This document shows positions 61,801 to 64,000 of a DNA stretch of 64,000 nucleotides, in pieces. Made by a program: the position numbers and the translations under genes. Origin of the DNA: Streptomyces genisteinicus (GTDB lineage: Bacteria; Actinomycetota; Actinomycetes; Streptomycetales; Streptomycetaceae); NCBI RefSeq assembly GCF_014489615.1, contig NZ_CP060825.1:5032501-5096500 (forward strand), written 5' to 3'. The notes beneath the pieces were generated by a model. The model was not told where the DNA came from, searched no databases, and was given only the letters and a program-made list of their open reading frames with translations. Position 1 is the stretch's first letter. Each line of letters begins with the position of its first letter.

Positions 61801-62476
61801 CACCGCGTCCCCGGACACCGGCACCGGCCAGGCCCTGACGCTGGCGGGCAACTCCCGGATCATGCCCGCGCCGACCGACCCGCTGTCGCCCGACCCGTTC
61901 CCGATGGTCGGCGCGGGTCACCTGCTGCTCGACGGCGACGGGGACTACGCGTCCACGGCCACCGCCCCGGTCACCGGCGCGGCCAGCTTCACACTGACCG
62001 CCCGCACCATGCTCACCACGATCGACCCGGAGAAGGCGCAGACCGTCCTCTCCCTGCCGGGCAAGGCCGCCAACCGCCTCGCCGTCCGCTACCGTCCCGC
62101 CGCCGACGAGACCACGCCCCCCATGTGGGAGCTCGCGGTCTCCGAGACCGACGCCGCCGGCGCCACGGTGAAGACGTTCAGCGACGACCAGGAACTGCCG
62201 GACACCGACCCGGCCGGCCAGCACCTGGCCGTCGTCTACGACGCCTTCGCCAACGAGATCCGGCTGTACGTGAACGGCATGCTCGCCGACATCGCGCACG
62301 GCACCGACGACACCCTGTGGGCCGCCACCGGCGCCCTCCAGGTCGGCCGTTCGGCCCTCGGCGGCGGCAGCGAGTACTTCGCCGGCGCCGTCGACGAGGT
62401 CCGCGTCTACAGCGGAGCCGCCGACAGGACCGCGGTCCAGCAGATGGCCAACCCGATGGCCCTGCCGGAGATGTAG
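58829..62476 (+). CDS. Large secreted protein with two LamG/jellyroll domains
   Basis: 1215 residues from ATG 58829, chosen because AAGGAG lies 9 bases upstream; ATG 58805, overlapping the previous stop, has none. Signal peptide about 8-30 (GILLRAAVAAVAAGAVLTGG). The N-terminal 450 residues (EILGMRNARREIYAQPDGTFTAREYTDPIRTF as start region; ALPGVDLAVRAEADGF) are of the kind found at the front of Streptomyces RHS proteins. A beta-sandwich middle (KVKVEFKVDWTDP, IYWSARATDGDGYGPWS) follows. Two concanavalin-like LamG domains end the protein (about 760-975 and 980-1205; SFSVSAWVRPKG, LRLYINKDSKGT, FAGDLAEVRVFDRVL; IRLYVNGMLAD, FAGAVDEVRVYSGA). It has no toxin tip. Probably a glycan-binding surface protein. 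Confidence 0.88.
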   Translation: MSRRTPRGILLRAAVAAVAAGAVLTGGFHALPQDAPAPGAEPKQEAVGTGTPVQTEAEALAVAKKSNKQVEILGMRNARREIYAQPDGTFTAREYTDPIRTFQSGSWVDIDRTLRRAADGSVAPKATAVGLKFSDGTAGEPFVTMNQAGRELSLTWPHGKLAAPVLDGDTATYRDALPGVDLAVRAEADGFGHLLIVKTPEAAADPRLARIDLGVKADGLKIGEDANGALKAEDAAVGGTVFEAGKPVMWDSAAVKEAAARKQGPKAVSKALAAATADADPAPSIAPEPALAGPGGGGKTSPLGVEIGRGKLSLVPDQKLLTGKDTVFPVVIDPLQRTTSRSAWTGIMSGMPGEQDWKYSGSAGAGKCPTDYSPVSCNGVGVRRLLFTMGMSFYKGKQILGASFSARVEHIYSASPTAEPIRLYRIGGKNYSITSSTDWNSTKDDWADHIGTVDKAISPTSCTSQANLHFEGGATGELTSEVKTAAAEGWSTMTLGLRAQDEGRLAEWKRICGNAYLSIDYNNLPRKITSLSQNPGGVCTSGAGRPYAEKPPQLQAIASDPDHTSSTTDKVKVEFKVDWTDPVTKEAKSYTYLTPSWLAPTSGTRFTHTVKSSIPQNTVIYWSARATDGDGYGPWSYDGDTVRCEFMYDATLPGKPNVLSKQYPSDSVYHDGVGTYGSFTFTPNPNDSVPDTDIVEYRYAFDSTATPVTTVPATSAGGPATVTWMPTRSGRHWVDVIAVDKAKNPSTKAHYEFLVTEGTPVAGQWNLADAATSTEAHDETGVFAADAGTGVTFGVEGPGGKADAAARFDGTAGAYADVNETVLDSSESFSVSAWVRPKGTPTRDMAVVSQDGTGEPGFTLGYDQTAGTWAFSVPVTDVDSLGEWKAVATGVTVVPDQWVLLTGVYDATKSELRLYINKDSKGTASRRSVWKSYGPLQIGRSTAKSGYRDNFAGDLAEVRVFDRVLPAAQVAEMMTVKPERKNYWQLDTANGTASPDTGTGQALTLAGNSRIMPAPTDPLSPDPFPMVGAGHLLLDGDGDYASTATAPVTGAASFTLTARTMLTTIDPEKAQTVLSLPGKAANRLAVRYRPAADETTPPMWELAVSETDAAGATVKTFSDDQELPDTDPAGQHLAVVYDAFANEIRLYVNGMLADIAHGTDDTLWAATGALQVGRSALGGGSEYFAGAVDEVRVYSGAADRTAVQQMANPMALPEM

Positions 62477-62483
62477 GTCCCCC

Positions 62484-62525
62484 GAGGGGCGGGTGGGACG
62501 GCCGTGCCGTCCCGCCCGCCCCCTC
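62484..62525 (+). terminator. Imperfect hairpin after the LamG gene
   Basis: A stem of about 19 bp with one mismatch and one bulge (centre near 62503) starts 8 bp after the stop and is followed by CCTCTTCTT. Confidence 0.55.
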
Positions 62526-62592
62526 TTCTTCCGCCCGGAATCAGCCCGGGCCGCCCGCGGGACGGGCGGTCCCGGGGGAGGGACTCCACCCG

Positions 62593-64000
62593 ATGAACCG
62601 ACCGACCCGCCCGCAGCCGCGGGCGGCACGACGGCGGACCGCGCTCGCCGCGAGCGCCGCCGTCCTCGCCCTCTCCTCCCTCGGCCTCGCGCCCGGCGCG
62701 ACGGCCGCGGCGGCCGCCTGCCCGGGCGCCGAGTCCGACTTCAACGGCGACGGCATCCGCGACACCGCCGTCGCCGACCCCGAGGCCACCGTCACCGGAC
62801 ACGCCCGTGCCGGACTGGTCCGGATCGTCTACGGCGGCGGCAAGGGCACCTACGAACTCAGCCAGGACGCGCCGGGCATCCCCGGCGGGGCCGAGGCGGG
62901 AGACCGGTACGGCTTCGCCCTCGCGGTCTACGACGCCGACCTCGACGGCTGCGCCGACCTCGCGGTGGGCGCCCCGTACGAGGACATCTCCACCAACGCC
63001 GACGCCGGAGCCGTCCACATCGTCTACGGCTCCGCAGCGGGCTTCAACGGCGGCAGGGCGCCCAAGGAACACCTCCAGGGCGCGGGCACCACCATCGGGG
63101 GCGCCGCCGAACCGGGCGACTGGCTGGGCTGGGCGCTCGTCGCGGGCAGGACCTCGGCGGGCACGCCCTACCTCGTCGCCGGCGTGCCGGGCGAGTCGAC
63201 CGGTCTCACGTCGGCGGAGGACGCCGGCGGCTTCGTCTACATCCACGGCACCGCGCAGACCGTCGTCGGTGTGATCAGCCAGGACGTCGAGACCGGGGGC
63301 GCCGTCCCCGGTGTCTCCGAGGTGGACGACCGGTTCGGCGCCTCGCTCGCCGCCACCCCCACGCACTTCGCCGTCGGCTCCCCGGGCGAGGGCGTCGGCA
63401 CGGCGCCGTTCGCCGGCGGGGTCGCGGTCTTCAGCCACACCCTGGTCTCCGGGCACCCGAAGCCGCTCGTCGGCATGGCCCAGGACCAGGCGGCCGTCGC
63501 CGGTGCCGAGGAGCCGGGCGACGGCTTCGGCACCGCCCTGGCGATGGTCCCGTACCGGCCCTCGGGCGCGACCTCGACCACCGAGGTGCTGCTCGCCGTC
63601 GGCAGCCCCGGCGAGGATCTGAACACCACTGTGGACGCCGGAGCCGTGCAGGTCTTCCGGATCAGCGCGAGCGGCGCCTTCACCGAGACCATGTGGGTCG
63701 AGCAGAACACGGCGGACGTGGAACAGGAGGGCGAGGCGGGCGACTTCTTCGGCCAGCGCCTCGCCGCCGTCAACACCTCGCCCAATACCACCACCACGGG
63801 GACGACCGCCCGGCTCGCGATCGGTGTGCCCGGCGAGGAGTCGGCCGAGGAGCACCGCGAGAAGGGCGGTGTCCACATCGTCCCGATGGTCGGCGCGCCC
63901 GGCGTCTCGGACGCCTGGATCGACCCGGGCTGGGGCATCCCCGGCACCCCGGCTCCCCTCCAGCTCGCGGGCCTGAGCCTCTCGGGATCGACGGCCGGTC
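62593..64000 (+). CDS. Secreted FG-GAP beta-propeller protein 3, cut by the window end
   Basis: The frame is open from ATG 62593 (GGGGGAGGG upstream) to the window edge, 469 codons. Signal peptide: RRRTALAASAAVLALSSLGLA. It repeats the propeller layout of protein 2: ESDFNGDGIRDTAVADPEATVTG, YGFALAVYDADLDGCADLAVGAPYED, FAVGSPGEGVG, LLAVGSPGEDL, LAIGVPGEESAEEHREKGG. By comparison with protein 2 only about 45-50 residues are missing. About 63740-63945 is nearly identical in DNA to the matching part of gene 2. Confidence 0.9.
   Translation, partial: MNRPTRPQPRAARRRTALAASAAVLALSSLGLAPGATAAAAACPGAESDFNGDGIRDTAVADPEATVTGHARAGLVRIVYGGGKGTYELSQDAPGIPGGAEAGDRYGFALAVYDADLDGCADLAVGAPYEDISTNADAGAVHIVYGSAAGFNGGRAPKEHLQGAGTTIGGAAEPGDWLGWALVAGRTSAGTPYLVAGVPGESTGLTSAEDAGGFVYIHGTAQTVVGVISQDVETGGAVPGVSEVDDRFGASLAATPTHFAVGSPGEGVGTAPFAGGVAVFSHTLVSGHPKPLVGMAQDQAAVAGAEEPGDGFGTALAMVPYRPSGATSTTEVLLAVGSPGEDLNTTVDAGAVQVFRISASGAFTETMWVEQNTADVEQEGEAGDFFGQRLAAVNTSPNTTTTGTTARLAIGVPGEESAEEHREKGGVHIVPMVGAPGVSDAWIDPGWGIPGTPAPLQLAGLSLSGSTAG

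Noticed and set aside
58667..62629. A 1320-codon minus-strand frame opposite the LamG gene
   Set aside because: Antisense shadow; the plus-strand LamG and signal-peptide motifs are decisive.
1..64000. tRNA, rRNA, insertion sequences, integrase, attachment sites or replication origin
   Set aside because: I looked for cloverleaf ends, transposase motifs and DnaA-box clusters by eye and saw none that I could support.

Overview
This window looks like a chromosomal segment of a Streptomyces. The DNA is very GC-rich with third-position GC bias, GTG starts are common, four-base ATGA/GTGA gene overlaps are frequent, and the gene content and order resemble the Streptomyces coelicolor SCO54xx region (icmA, pyk, ackA, pta, pfk, a dicarboxylate two-component system, helD, and the glgB-mak-treS-glgE/glgP cluster). 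I see no rRNA, tRNA, CRISPR array, transposase, integrase or att site. The species assignment is inference from remembered synteny, not a search.

Layout. 1-4009: a PepSY-type exported protein (cut by the window start), divergent from an OmpR-type two-component pair, then a Tat-exported sulfite-oxidase-like molybdoenzyme. 4073-10618: small housekeeping and regulatory genes, namely MarR, three tandem AIM24 proteins, DUF3817, a thiamine-binding protein, and an ArsR regulator divergent from an MFS transporter that is followed by a second MarR. 10732-14766: a second DUF3817, the large subunit of isobutyryl-CoA mutase, TetR, and a thioredoxin-TPR co-chaperone. 14767-18058: a 0.68-kb leader followed by a three-gene envelope operon (DUF6230, DUF6114, acidic Pro-rich exported protein). 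18245-24395: glycolysis/acetate node, with pyk and the pta-ackA pair on the minus strand, and pfkA divergent from pta. 24446-29284: an XRE regulator and a CitA/CitB-like system divergent from a dicarboxylate symporter. 29366-32467: two small genes, a MerR-thioredoxin pair, and a WGR beta-propeller protein. 32735-35023: HelD-type RNA-polymerase-associated ATPase. 35074-46838: the GlgE alpha-glucan pathway, with glgE-treS-mak-glgB on the minus strand and glgP divergent from it.

47041-64000 is an accessory-type surface/effector locus. It encodes a 2305-residue secreted RHS protein that ends in a Hint autoprocessing domain and a 114-residue C-terminal toxin module. A probable immunity gene overlaps its 3' end. 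Three secreted FG-GAP beta-propeller proteins and a LamG-domain protein follow. The RHS gene and the first FG-GAP gene have a duplicated promoter/leader of about 220 bp, which suggests co-regulation. Propellers 2 and 3 are nearly identical near their C-termini, a sign of recent duplication or gene conversion. The locus runs off the right edge.

The strongest candidate for something undescribed is this RHS / FG-GAP / LamG locus, read as a possible split, secreted, Tc-like (propeller plus RHS shell) contact-toxin system. Secondary points of interest are the roughly 340-residue disordered extension on GlgB, the roughly 80-residue insertion inside a histidine kinase ATPase domain, an 18-bp perfect palindrome at icmA whose half recurs between glgE and glgP, and the DUF6230/DUF6114 operon with its palindrome-rich leader.
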